From contig CAAEXF010000117.1 in the NCBI GenBank assembly GCA_900759715.1, forward strand, positions 1 through 64,000: a DNA stretch of 64,000 bases, in the 5' to 3' direction. The DNA comes from Clostridium_AM sp900759715 (GTDB lineage Bacteria; Bacillota; Clostridia; Clostridiales; Clostridiaceae). A model generated the notes under the pieces. It saw nothing but the letters and a program-made list of their open reading frames with translations. It was not told the DNA's origin and made no database searches. Below, one piece after another: positions 1 to 8,696 of this stretch; the stretch's first letter is position 1; each line of letters opens with the position of its first letter. A program made the position numbers and the translations under genes.

Positions 1-14
1 AAGGGTTTTAAGAG

Positions 15-70
15 AACCTTAGAACTTTAGAGTTGTTTGAGCACAGCGAGTTCTCGAAAGTTCTTAGGTT
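15..70. repeat. Imperfect inverted repeat at the window edge
   Basis: A 14-bp arm (AACCTTAGAACTTT, 15-28) pairs with AAAGTTCTTAGGTT (57-70) with one mismatch, and a smaller CGAG/CTCG palindrome lies inside. The surrounding 1-180 is less AT-rich than the intergenic DNA that follows, and no ORF with a ribosome binding site covers it. It may be the end of a dispersed repeat or a structured RNA whose other part lies outside the window. Function unknown. Confidence 0.4.
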
Positions 71-243
71 GTCTTGAAACACAAACTTTAGACTGGCTAA
101 AAGTTTTTAACGTGCTGAAGCTTGGAAACATATCCCGGCGTATAAGTTAACTTTCAGCCTAGTACCCCTATAAAGTCTCACATCAATTAGTATATATTAA
201 TGAAATAGTTATTTCTATACATATGCCTCCTTTTTTATATTTA

Positions 244-272
244 TTGATGTAAAAAAACTAATATTGTATTAT
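244..272 (+). promoter_or_regulatory. Candidate sigma-A promoter of murT-gatD
   Basis: TTGATG (244-249) and TATTAT (267-272) are separated by 17 bp and lie about 65 bp upstream of the murT ribosome binding site. Called by match to the sigma-A consensus and position only. Confidence 0.4.
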
Positions 273-335
273 AATATTTAAGAGTTAGTTTAACTTTATA
301 CAGTGGTTTTTATTAAAACAAGGGTGGTGTGAAAA

Positions 336-1685
336 ATTAATATAAAGTCTTTTGTTAGTATTGTAGTTTCAAAAATAGTAATAAAATTGTCCAAGACTCT
401 ATTTAAAGGAGGAAGTAATTTCCCAGGAAGAGTTGCTTTAAAATTAGATAAGGATATACTTAAAACCATTTGTAAAGACTATAAAGTTGTACTTATAACA
501 GGTACTAATGGCAAAACTACAACTACAAGCATGATTTACAATATGCTAAAAGAATCTGGAAAATGTGTAATTACTAATAATACAGGGGCAAATATGCTTC
601 CAGGTATAGTTTCATGCTTTGTTGAAAATTTTTCTTTTGCAAAATGTTCTTCTACAAAATATGCTGTTATTGAGTGTGATGAAGCAAATGTTCCGCTTTT
701 TACACAGTATGTAACTCCAGAAGTTATTACTGTTACAAACTTATTCAGAGATCAGCTTGATAGATACGGTGAAGTATATACTACTCTGAAAAAAGTTCTT
801 GATGGAATCGAAAAGGTTCCTTTAGCTAATCTAGTTTTAAATGGTGATGAGTCTCTACTCGGAGATTTAGAACTTCCAAATAGAACTATTTACTATGGCT
901 TTAATTGTTCATTAGACAACAACAAAATAATTGATATAAATGCCGATGCTAAATTTTGCAAAAAGTGCAAGAGCCCGTATAAGTATAACTACCTTACATA
1001 TAATCATTTGGGAGACTTTTATTGTGAAAACTGTGGATATAAAAGGCCTGAGCTTGATTATACTGTAGATGAAATTAAAGAGCAGACACCTGAAGGCTCT
1101 CATGTTGTTATAAATGGTTATGAGTGTTACATAAACCAGCCTGGAACATATAATATATACAATGCTCTTTGCGCCTATTCTGTAGCAAGAGTTTGCGGAG
1201 TTGATACTGAAACAATAATTAATTCTCTTAAGAATATACAGAGTAGCTTTGGTAGACAGGAAATACTGGATATTGAAGGTAAGGATGTAAAAATAGTTCT
1301 AGTTAAAAATCCTGCGGGCTACGATCAAGCAATAAATACTATTAGCTTAGATAAGAGAGTATTTAATTTAGCAGCACTGCTAAATGATAACTATGCAGAT
1401 GGCAGAGACGTATCCTGGATATGGGACGTTAACTTTGAAAAATTATCTTCATTAGATATAGATAAAATAATGATTTCAGGGATAAGACTTTATGATATGG
1501 CAACACGACTTAAGGTCGCTGGATTACCTACTGAAAAGTTTGTTATATGTGAAAATTATATAAAGCTTCTTGATGAAATAAAGAACTGTAAACAAGATAC
1601 TGTATATATACTTGCTACTTACACTGCTATGATTAATTTTAGAAAGTTCTTGAACAGTAAAGGATACATTAAAAAGCTTTGGTAA
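336..1685 (+). CDS. murT: MurT, lipid II isoglutaminyl synthase ligase subunit
   Basis: MurT is a Mur-ligase-family protein that activates D-glutamate of lipid II with ATP, so that GatD-derived ammonia amidates it to D-isoglutamine at the cytoplasmic membrane face. The P-loop GTNGKT lies near residues 56-61, and a four-cysteine zinc ribbon (CKKC...CENC, about residues 208-243) is characteristic of MurT. The C-terminal DUF1727-like region is present. Start choice: the only good Shine-Dalgarno, AGGGTGG at 321-327, sits 8 nt before an ATT at 336. The frame is open from there and reads INIKSFVSIVVSKIVIKLSK, a natural N-terminus for the family. The next usable start, TTG at 387, has no Shine-Dalgarno. 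About 450 aa, followed by gatD 23 bp downstream. Confidence 0.9.
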   Translation: MNIKSFVSIVVSKIVIKLSKTLFKGGSNFPGRVALKLDKDILKTICKDYKVVLITGTNGKTTTTSMIYNMLKESGKCVITNNTGANMLPGIVSCFVENFSFAKCSSTKYAVIECDEANVPLFTQYVTPEVITVTNLFRDQLDRYGEVYTTLKKVLDGIEKVPLANLVLNGDESLLGDLELPNRTIYYGFNCSLDNNKIIDINADAKFCKKCKSPYKYNYLTYNHLGDFYCENCGYKRPELDYTVDEIKEQTPEGSHVVINGYECYINQPGTYNIYNALCAYSVARVCGVDTETIINSLKNIQSSFGRQEILDIEGKDVKIVLVKNPAGYDQAINTISLDKRVFNLAALLNDNYADGRDVSWIWDVNFEKLSSLDIDKIMISGIRLYDMATRLKVAGLPTEKFVICENYIKLLDEIKNCKQDTVYILATYTAMINFRKFLNSKGYIKKLW

Positions 1686-1708
1686 AAAGCTGAAAGGGTG
1701 TGAATAAT

Positions 1709-2437
1709 TTGGAACTTAATATATGTCACTTATATCCTGATCTATTAAATGTATACGGAGATTTAGGCAATATCTTAATTTTAAAATATAGAGCTGAACA
1801 AAGAGGAATACAAGTTAATATTCACAATATATCCTTAGGAGATCCTTTTGATCCTTCCAAATATGATATAGCTTTTTTTGGCGGCGGTCAGGATTATGAG
1901 CAATCTATAGTTTCTGAAGATTTAAATCAAACTAAGAAGTCTGGCCTAACAGAATACATAGAAAGCGGAAAAGTATTTTTATGTATATGCGGAGGATTCC
2001 AACTTCTTGGCAAACACTATACTACTCCTGATGGAGAAAAGCTTGCTGGTCTTGGGCTTTTAGATATCTACACAGAGGGTGGAGATGTAAGGTTTATAGG
2101 AAATACAGTTATACACAACGAAGATTTTAATGAAACCTACGTTGGTTTTGAAAATCATTCAGGAAGAACTTATATTGGAGACTTAAAACCTCTTGGTAAG
2201 GTAATTGCTGGATATGGAAATAATGGTGAGGACGGTTATGAAGGATGCATATATAAAAATTGCTTCTGTACCTATTTTCACGGATCACTACTTTCCAAAA
2301 ACCCGGAATTTGCAGATAGACTTATGTCTACTGCTTTATCAAATAAATACGGTGAAATAGAACTAGCGCCTTTAGATGATACCATAGAGATTAAGGCTAA
2401 GGAGTTTATTGTAAGAAGAGAAAGCAAAACTAAATAA
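1709..2437 (+). CDS. gatD: GatD, lipid II isoglutaminyl synthase glutaminase subunit
   Basis: A CobB/CobQ-like class I glutamine amidotransferase that supplies ammonia to MurT. The nucleophile Cys lies in CICGGFQ (Cys94 from the chosen start) and the catalytic His in YFHGS (His191). The N-terminal NICHLYPDLLNVYGD is typical of the family. A TTG at 1709 was chosen because AGGGTG (1695-1700) then lies 8 nt upstream; the GTG at 1700 overlaps that site and would be too close. The gene follows murT directly and forms the usual two-gene operon. Full length at about 242 aa. Confidence 0.92.
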   Translation: MELNICHLYPDLLNVYGDLGNILILKYRAEQRGIQVNIHNISLGDPFDPSKYDIAFFGGGQDYEQSIVSEDLNQTKKSGLTEYIESGKVFLCICGGFQLLGKHYTTPDGEKLAGLGLLDIYTEGGDVRFIGNTVIHNEDFNETYVGFENHSGRTYIGDLKPLGKVIAGYGNNGEDGYEGCIYKNCFCTYFHGSLLSKNPEFADRLMSTALSNKYGEIELAPLDDTIEIKAKEFIVRRESKTK

Positions 2438-2514
2438 TGTTATAGATATACAAACTATAAAGTTGACCTACATCCCAGGCCATATTTTAGAACAATGTTG
2501 ATACTATGATACTC

Positions 2515-2600
2515 TTTAAGAGAAGCCAATTTTGAAGCGCACCCCAAATGCTAGACAGAACTAACATTTGGGGTGCACTTCAGTTTTAGGCTTCTCTTGA
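2515..2600. terminator. Nested bidirectional hairpin between convergent genes
   Basis: Outer arms TTTAAGAGAAGCC (2515-2527) and GGCTTCTCTTGA (2589-2600) enclose a second hairpin, GCACCCCAAATG / CATTTGGGGTGC. It separates gatD (+) from the DUF2975 gene (-). The outer arms are the same as those of the simpler terminator at 5902-5934, so this looks like that terminator with an extra stem in its loop. Confidence 0.7.
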
Positions 2601-2634
2601 TTCATACTTAGGTATAATTGCCTTTTCTCCTACA

Positions 2635-3120
2635 TCATATCGTCAAGTCATTCTCATTTTTAATTTCAATTGCTGTTTTAAATATCTTTGCAAGAATTAG
2701 TACGAATAATCCAAGTAGAACAAAGATTAAGCATTCTGCATCGCTGTTTAAGCCACTATTATCAAAAGTATAAGCAAAGATATGCGCCTTGAACCTTAAC
2801 CAATCTTTGATAAAAACGTACACTGAAATTATAAATAAATAAACTGCTATTTTATGCATTCTTTTTACATTCTCCATTATAAATGGGGTTTTACGAATTA
2901 CCATATTATTTATTTTAATTAGTTCATGAACTATTGCAAGAACACAGCAATATGCACCTACTGAAAGAACTAACATAAATGCTGATGGTTTAACAGAGAT
3001 AAGACTTGGAAACGCAAAGTAAGCAGATATAGAAAATATAAGTCCAACTAAGCCAACATAATAAATAATATTTAAAAATGTTTTTAGTGAAGATTTAGTT
3101 TCTTCCAATTTATTAATCAC
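2635..3120 (-). CDS. DUF2975 family membrane protein
   Basis: A small integral membrane protein with four predicted hydrophobic segments. The C-terminus (ILAKIFKTAIEIKNENDLTI) and the middle motif RKTPFIMENVKRMHKIA match what I know of DUF2975 proteins, whose biochemical role is unknown. Members often sit beside a small Cro/CI-type regulator; none follows here. The start is taken as GTG at 3120 because GGAGG (around 3128-3132) lies 7 nt upstream; the upstream TTG at 3135 overlaps that Shine-Dalgarno. Convergent with gatD; a 52-codon ORF on the same strand precedes it. Confidence 0.7.
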   Translation of the reverse strand: MINKLEETKSSLKTFLNIIYYVGLVGLIFSISAYFAFPSLISVKPSAFMLVLSVGAYCCVLAIVHELIKINNMVIRKTPFIMENVKRMHKIAVYLFIISVYVFIKDWLRFKAHIFAYTFDNSGLNSDAECLIFVLLGLFVLILAKIFKTAIEIKNENDLTI

Positions 3121-3163
3121 AGTTTGTACCTCCAATTTTTAAATTTATATCCATATAATAACA

Positions 3164-3322
3164 CTAATTACAATAAACATCAATAAAACTTTTATCGTAA
3201 TTCAATAAAAATTTGTTGCAATTTAATAAATATATAATATTAAAGCCAATTGTCTTTAAGTATTTTGTTCTTATATCTTCTTCTAATTCTTTCTGTGTTT
3301 TATTTTTACTATATGAATACAT
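3164..3322 (-). CDS. Small hypothetical protein (52 aa)
   Basis: A 52-codon ATG-to-TAG frame starting MYSYSKNKTQKELEEDIRTK, with AGGAGG about 9 nt upstream of the ATG. The N-terminal half is charged and the C-terminal half is rich in Asn, Phe, Tyr and Leu. It lies 43 bp upstream of the DUF2975 gene on the same strand and might share its transcript. No family recognised; it could also be a decayed fragment. The case for coding rests on the ribosome binding site and the uninterrupted frame. Confidence 0.45.
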   Translation of the reverse strand: MYSYSKNKTQKELEEDIRTKYLKTIGFNIIYLLNCNKFLLNYDKSFIDVYCN

Positions 3323-3391
3323 TTCCAGTAGCCTCCTAATGTTAAAAAAGTTAAAATAAAATTAACAACTTATTAATATTTGGAGGAACAT

Positions 3392-5845
3392 ATGCAAAAT
3401 AAGAAAACTTCACTACTTTTATGTTTATGCACCACATTAATAGCTACTTTTATCTCCACAAACAAAGCACAAGCTGCTTCTCCTAACGTTATTAGAATGT
3501 CTGGTGTAGACAGATATGAGACAAACTTATCTATAGTTAGGAACGGTTGGAACGAGGGCCCAAATGTGATAATAGCTAATGGTGAAAACTATCCAGATGC
3601 ACTTTGTGCTGCACCACTAGCAAAATCTAAAAATGCCCCTATAATTCTTACTTCTAAAGATAAACTTAACAGTTCAGCTTTGGAGGAACTTGCTAAACTT
3701 AAAGCAAACACTGCTTATATCATAGGTGGCACTGGAGTAATATCTACTAATATAGAAGATCAGCTGAGAGGGCTTGGCATAACTTGCACAAGACTTGCTG
3801 GTGAGGACAGATTTGAAACCTCTGTAAAGGTTGCAGAACAGCTAACTACAGAAAATGGTATTGCAATAGCCTCTGGAGAGAATTTTCCAGACGCTTTAAG
3901 TATTGCTCCTATTGCAGCTAAAATGGGCATGCCTATTTTGTTATCATCAAAGAGCTCATTACCTAGCAAAGTTAATAAATATTTACAAGATAAAAATGTA
4001 CCTGTTTCTTATATTGTTGGAGGTGTAGGTGTACTGAGTTCTGATATTAAGTCCTCTTTAAAGAACCCTAAACGCCTAAGTGGTATGGATAGATATGAAA
4101 CAAATATAAGGATTTTAAAGGAATTTGAAAATTCTCTAGATTTTACCTCAATATTTATCGCATCGGCTAATAACTTTCCAGATGCTCTTTCTGGTAGTGT
4201 ACTTGCTTCCAAATATAATGCTCCCATAATACTTACAGACAATACTTTGTCGCAGGTTACATCAGATTTCCTAAAGAATCAGAACTGCAAGACAATTAAT
4301 ATTCTTGGAGGTACTGGAGCAGTAAATACAGATGTAGAAAATAATTTAAAGAGCATAACAAAATATTTAAATATTACTAAAGTAGATAATGTATCAGATA
4401 TTGCCTTTACCAACGAAAACTATCACTTTCCACCTACAGCCCTTGCAACTTATGAGGATTCCTCTACAAAACTTGTTCCTGTAACTTGGAATTCAAATAA
4501 TGTAGATACATCTAAATCTTCCTCTTATACTTTTGAAGGCACTGTACCAGGTTATGATGGTAAAATTCAATTGTACTTAAAGGTGGTAGAGGATACTGAT
4601 AGTTCTAATCGTAACCTTGGAAACGGAAGTAATATTGCCTACTATAAAGATTACCTATACTATTCTACAAGCAAAGATGGCAATAAAATTTATAGGATTA
4701 AAAGTGACAGCTCTGAAATAACAAAAATAAGTGATGATCTAGCCGCAAATCTTAATATTACAGACAACCATATTTATTATGACAACATATCAGATGGTGG
4801 TAAAATATATAAGATGAATCTTGATGGTTCAAATAAAATAAAAATAGTGGACAACAGTACTTCAAGATTTGTTGTAGTTGACAACTATATTTATTACAGC
4901 TATAAAGAACAGGAAGGCTCTGGATTTTACAAAATAAACGTAGATGGCTCTAATAAAATTAAGCTAAGTGATGATTATGCATATTGTATTAGTATAGTGG
5001 ACAACTATATTTACTATAATAATGCAAATGATAACGACTCAATTTATAAAATAAAAATTGATGGAAGTGGAAGAACTAAGCTATGCAATGATTCATCAGG
5101 TTCTCTCAATGTTGAAAACAACTGGATATACTATACCGCTGCTGACGGTACCTTTACCGAAAAAGGCCCTGGTTATAAGATTTATAAAATAAAGACTGAT
5201 GGAACTGAAAGAACTAAAGTTTCTGATGACTTCCCAGCAAATATAAATGTTTATGATGGATGGATTTATTATAGTAGTCGTTTAGATGGGGACAAGATAT
5301 ATAAAATGCGTACAGATGGTTCAAGTAAGACTCAACTAACAGATGTTAGGGGTACAGTAGAATCTATAATTGGAGATTATATTTTCTACCAAGCCATGGA
5401 TTATAACGGCGCATCTTTTATAATGAGGCTGGATGGTACTTTGAACAGACGATTTTTACCACCTATAATTGATGAAAAAGAATCAAACGACACACTTTCT
5501 TCAGCTCTTGAACTTACTCCTGCACAAGGTTTTGGTGATGCTTCTAATATACGTGGACACCTTGAAAAAGCCGATGTTGATTTCTTTAAAATCAACGCTG
5601 GTGCTCCAGGTTATCTAAATGTAGCCTTTGCTTCTCCTAGCATAGGTGGAAATGCTGTAATAACTTTAATGGATATAAACGGTCATGCCCTTTATAGTAC
5701 AAAAACTAAATACGATGGAACAGCATCATTTTCAGTAAAAATGGAGGCAAACTCTACTTGTTACATTAAGCTATCTTCACCATATGGAGATCTTATTGAA
5801 TCAGGTACTTATGAAATGGTAACTTGGTTTACCCCTCTATGGTAG
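3392..5845 (+). CDS. Secreted CWB2 cell-wall protein with Big_4-like, DUF5050-like and PPC domains
   Basis: A surface protein of 817 aa. A signal peptide (MQNKKTSLLL..., cleavage after AQA near residue 33) precedes three CWB2 repeats (about 35-325), which bind anionic cell-wall polymer non-covalently; the recurring motifs are RYETN and FPDALS. Next come a Big_4-like Ig domain (about 330-400, VTWNSNNVDTSKS), six or seven YYS..DGNKIYRIKSDG-type strands resembling DUF5050 (about 405-690), and a C-terminal bacterial pre-peptidase-like domain (from about 695, DEKESNDTLSSA). No enzymatic motif is seen, so it is probably a binding or structural surface protein. The ATG at 3392 follows TGGAGG; an upstream TTG overlaps that site. 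Followed by a bidirectional terminator. Confidence 0.88.
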   Translation: MQNKKTSLLLCLCTTLIATFISTNKAQAASPNVIRMSGVDRYETNLSIVRNGWNEGPNVIIANGENYPDALCAAPLAKSKNAPIILTSKDKLNSSALEELAKLKANTAYIIGGTGVISTNIEDQLRGLGITCTRLAGEDRFETSVKVAEQLTTENGIAIASGENFPDALSIAPIAAKMGMPILLSSKSSLPSKVNKYLQDKNVPVSYIVGGVGVLSSDIKSSLKNPKRLSGMDRYETNIRILKEFENSLDFTSIFIASANNFPDALSGSVLASKYNAPIILTDNTLSQVTSDFLKNQNCKTINILGGTGAVNTDVENNLKSITKYLNITKVDNVSDIAFTNENYHFPPTALATYEDSSTKLVPVTWNSNNVDTSKSSSYTFEGTVPGYDGKIQLYLKVVEDTDSSNRNLGNGSNIAYYKDYLYYSTSKDGNKIYRIKSDSSEITKISDDLAANLNITDNHIYYDNISDGGKIYKMNLDGSNKIKIVDNSTSRFVVVDNYIYYSYKEQEGSGFYKINVDGSNKIKLSDDYAYCISIVDNYIYYNNANDNDSIYKIKIDGSGRTKLCNDSSGSLNVENNWIYYTAADGTFTEKGPGYKIYKIKTDGTERTKVSDDFPANINVYDGWIYYSSRLDGDKIYKMRTDGSSKTQLTDVRGTVESIIGDYIFYQAMDYNGASFIMRLDGTLNRRFLPPIIDEKESNDTLSSALELTPAQGFGDASNIRGHLEKADVDFFKINAGAPGYLNVAFASPSIGGNAVITLMDINGHALYSTKTKYDGTASFSVKMEANSTCYIKLSSPYGDLIESGTYEMVTWFTPLW

Positions 5846-5901
5846 ATTACAAAAACATACAGGAAAACTAACTAAAAAGTTAACTTATATAAAGGGATAT
5901 A

Positions 5902-5934
5902 TTTAAGAGAAGCCAGTTTTAGGCTTCTCTTAAA
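5902..5934. terminator. Bidirectional rho-independent terminator
   Basis: A 13-bp perfect stem, TTTAAGAGAAGCC / GGCTTCTCTTAAA, with a 7-nt loop lies between the convergent CWB2 gene (+) and the next gene (-). It overlaps the stop codon of the minus-strand gene. Confidence 0.85.
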
Positions 5935-6199
5935 TTATATGAAAAAATTCTATTAAAAACATTGTAACAAATGTTATTGCTATGTTAAAGTATTCTATAT
6001 TTATACTCTTAAAGAGCTTTATATTCTTTTGTTTATCATATCTAACTAATCTATTCAATACCAAGAAAAATCCTACAAATACTAATGCCCTTCCCAAATA
6101 AATATGCTTTAAAGCTATTTCTGTTGCAGCATTAATAGCAAAGCCTAAAGTAATATAAATAATAATACTTTTTAATATAAAATCTAAATTCTTAAGCAT
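5930..6199 (-). CDS. Small membrane protein, unknown
   Basis: An 89-aa protein with three hydrophobic segments (about residues 8-28, 34-50 and 70-88) separated by a short basic stretch (RYDKQKNIKLFK). ATG start with a GGGGG-type ribosome binding site. Transcribed in the same direction as the YitT-like gene upstream, 70 bp away, and may share its transcript. I do not recognise the family. Confidence 0.65.
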   Translation of the reverse strand: MLKNLDFILKSIIIYITLGFAINAATEIALKHIYLGRALVFVGFFLVLNRLVRYDKQKNIKLFKSINIEYFNIAITFVTMFLIEFFHII

Positions 6200-6269
6200 A
6201 TGACTCCCCCTTATGTCTTACTAATCTAGAAGTTTATTTCCTAAACCTTTATTCCTATATTCCGGGAAT

Positions 6270-7127
6270 TTACAAAATACTGCTATCGAATCCCTTCCCA
6301 TCAACCTCGGAAGCATCTATTACAGAGATAAGGGCATCTTTGTCTATATTTTGTATTGAATATTTTAACTCTGGTAAATGAGATAAGTGTACTATACAAT
6401 ACAAAACTTTTCTTTCTTTACCAGTCATCGTTTGCCCATTTAAAATGGTAGCTCCTCGATGCATATAAGTTATGATATAATCACATACTTCTTTCTCTTT
6501 TTCAGTAATTATAAATAAAAGTTTTTTTCTCACCATACCATGAATAATTTTATCTGTTACAACTGCCGTGATATACATTGATATTAAGGTATAAAGAGCA
6601 GTTAATATACCATTTAACAATGTAGCTATACAGACTATAAGGCAGTTAAAAATAAGCCCAATTTTTCCAACATCATAATTATCGTGTTTTTTCTTGAATA
6701 GCATTGTTATAATATTAATTCCACCCATAGAGCCATGATTTGCATAGGTTAAGCCTATACCGAGTCCATTTAGTAGCCCCCCGTATAGACAATACAGTAG
6801 AGTATCATTAGTACTTATTATAGTTTGCAGATCTTTGGTAATAACTAAAAATACTGAATAACAAATCGTACCTATCAAACTATAGATTGTAAATCTTATA
6901 TTTAATTTTTTAAAGCTAATGACAAGTAGAGGTATATTAGCTAGCATTATTGTATAACCAGCGGGGAACTTAGTTATGTATTGAATCAAGATAGCAAGCC
7001 CTGACACCCCACCACTATACAGTTTTGCATGTACAATGAACATATTTAATCCTATTGAAGATAGCAAGCATCCCAATATTATAAAAGCTACATCTTTTAT
7101 TCTTAGATTATTTGTTATTGTTTGCAT
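6270..7127 (-). CDS. YitT family membrane protein (DUF161 + DUF2179)
   Basis: A membrane protein of about 285 aa. The N-terminal two thirds has five to six transmembrane helices with the family pattern GCLLSSIGLNMFIVHAKLYS and GGVSGLAILI. The last 80 residues form a soluble DUF2179-like domain (LLFIITEKEKEVCDYIITYM, then GATILNGQTMTGKERKVLYC). The function of YitT proteins is not settled. Two in-frame ATGs exist (7133 and 7127). The AAGG site is only 2-3 nt from the first and 7-8 nt from the second, so 7127 is preferred. The upstream 380 bp hold no other gene. Confidence 0.85.
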   Translation of the reverse strand: MQTITNNLRIKDVAFIILGCLLSSIGLNMFIVHAKLYSGGVSGLAILIQYITKFPAGYTIMLANIPLLVISFKKLNIRFTIYSLIGTICYSVFLVITKDLQTIISTNDTLLYCLYGGLLNGLGIGLTYANHGSMGGINIITMLFKKKHDNYDVGKIGLIFNCLIVCIATLLNGILTALYTLISMYITAVVTDKIIHGMVRKKLLFIITEKEKEVCDYIITYMHRGATILNGQTMTGKERKVLYCIVHLSHLPELKYSIQNIDKDALISVIDASEVDGKGFDSSIL

Positions 7128-7417
7128 ATTCATTCCTTACCCTCGTATAATTATTTTTATAATTGCGTATATAGAGTATCAAACTATATTTGATGATACA
7201 ATGGCTTTCAAAAATATCTCCACAGCCATCTATTCCTACTAAAAGGCTTAACTGATTCCTTTGTAAATTTTCATGATAATTATATATTGATTGTAAAGTA
7301 TTTACTTACAATTATCAATATTTACACGCTTTAAATAATAAATATAAAAATTTACATTTATTAATCATACAATAGGGTTTTTGTACACAATATTAGCATT
7401 ATTTTATATATAAACAT

Positions 7418-7466
7418 AAAAAGACTATAGGATGCCCCCAAGTATTGTTTGCTTCCTATAGACTTC
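7418..7466 (-). terminator. Rho-independent terminator of the deacetylase gene
   Basis: On the minus strand a 12-bp stem (AAGTCTATAGGA / TCCTATAGTCTT, one mismatch) is followed by TTTTT. It lies about 50 bp after the stop codon of the polysaccharide deacetylase. The rest of 7134-7516 shows no gene. Confidence 0.7.
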
Positions 7467-7516
7467 TAAAATCATCTTATTAATATTTAATATAACTTAA
7501 CTTTAAAATTATAACT

Positions 7517-8347
7517 CTATACTCTATTCATAACTCTTAAGTCAACCATTTTATTTTCTTCACCAGGTGTTAAGTCATCGAAAGTTCTAAATATAAAGCC
7601 TTCTCCCTTTAAATATTTTATAACATCCGGTAGTGCTTCTACTGTAGAACTGTTATAGTAAGTGTCATGCATTAAAATAACAACAATTCTCTGGCCTTTG
7701 GACTGGGTCATAATATTTTGCTTTATCTTATCTGCAGATGCCTTACCAACTTCCGCATCCCCAGCACTTACATTCCAGTCTACATATTTTAATCCTTTTT
7801 CATTTAATGATTTTTTTATGTTTTCTAAATTACTCCTGCTTGCAACTAGATTGTCGGATCCTCCAGGCATTCTTACATATACTATAGGGTTTCTTCCTGT
7901 TATTTTTTTTATAACACTTTGACAGGCATCATAATCTTTAAAATATTCATCTGTACTCTTGTACATTTGTCTATATTCATGAGAATATGTATGAACTCCT
8001 ATACTCATCCCGCTATTACTTAGTTCTTTTAATATTTGTGGATTTTCCTCTCCCTTCATTCCAACTACAAAAAAAGTAGCTTTAACATTGTTATCCTTTA
8101 ATATTTTCAGTATTCTTCTAGTATTATTAATACAAGGTCCATCATCAAAGGTTAAAAATACCTCTTTGGGGTTTTGCACGTTACTATAAGCAGTATCTAA
8201 ATTATAATCATAAGCTTTCACATTGTTAATGCTATCATTTAGCTGACTACTTAATTTCTTTTCTACATTCATCGGAAGAAAAAATTGAATTAAAATAAAT
8301 ATTGCGGAAATAAACATAACACATATAATAGAACTATACTTTTTCAT
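7517..8347 (-). CDS. Membrane-anchored polysaccharide deacetylase (NodB homology, CE4)
   Basis: Carbohydrate esterase family 4 enzyme, predicted to remove N-acetyl groups from peptidoglycan or another surface glycan outside the membrane. One N-terminal hydrophobic segment (about residues 7-25) acts as signal anchor. The motifs are in order: LTFDDGP (residues 65-71, catalytic base and metal Asp), GVHTYSHEY (metal-binding His119 and His123), RMPGG (near 163) and ILMHDTY (near 225). 276 aa, full length for the family. It stands alone, with its own terminator and a GAGGG-type ribosome binding site. Substrate cannot be told from sequence. Confidence 0.9.
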   Translation of the reverse strand: MKKYSSIICVMFISAIFILIQFFLPMNVEKKLSSQLNDSINNVKAYDYNLDTAYSNVQNPKEVFLTFDDGPCINNTRRILKILKDNNVKATFFVVGMKGEENPQILKELSNSGMSIGVHTYSHEYRQMYKSTDEYFKDYDACQSVIKKITGRNPIVYVRMPGGSDNLVASRSNLENIKKSLNEKGLKYVDWNVSAGDAEVGKASADKIKQNIMTQSKGQRIVVILMHDTYYNSSTVEALPDVIKYLKGEGFIFRTFDDLTPGEENKMVDLRVMNRV

Positions 8348-8626
8348 AGCAACACCCTCTTTTGTTAAATTACTATAGTTAAAGTAAAACTACTTCTATA
8401 ATATAGGTTAACCTTTATTCCGCAAATAATTATAGTAAATAAAAACACTTATGGAAATAGGACTAGCTATTTTTTTGTATTCGATTGTAAACAAACTCAA
8501 TTCGATTCAAGTTCTACCTTATATAATTATATAAAGCCAAAGACAAATAAAAATGAACAATACTCTTTCTCTATTAGAACATTGATTTAGTTTCTTAACT
8601 ATTGTAAATACTCTATAATAAAGTAA

Positions 8627-8665
8627 AAGGTAATCATATTAGTATATTACTTTAATGATTACCTT
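8627..8665 (-). terminator. Hairpin terminator after the DUF5667 gene
   Basis: An 11-bp perfect stem, AAGGTAATCAT / ATGATTACCTT, is followed on the minus strand by TTACTTTATT. It lies 30 bp after the stop codon. The remaining bases of 8348-8626 hold only the upstream region of the deacetylase gene. Confidence 0.65.
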
Positions 8666-8696
8666 ATTACCCTAACTCTAGATCTTATTATAATAA

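Noticed and set aside
1..180. tRNA or rRNA fragment at the left edge
   Set aside because: No cloverleaf or recognisable ribosomal segment; only an imperfect inverted repeat.
7036..7242. 68-codon plus-strand frame antisense to the YitT-like gene
   Set aside because: Mostly antisense to a well-supported gene, no ribosome binding site.
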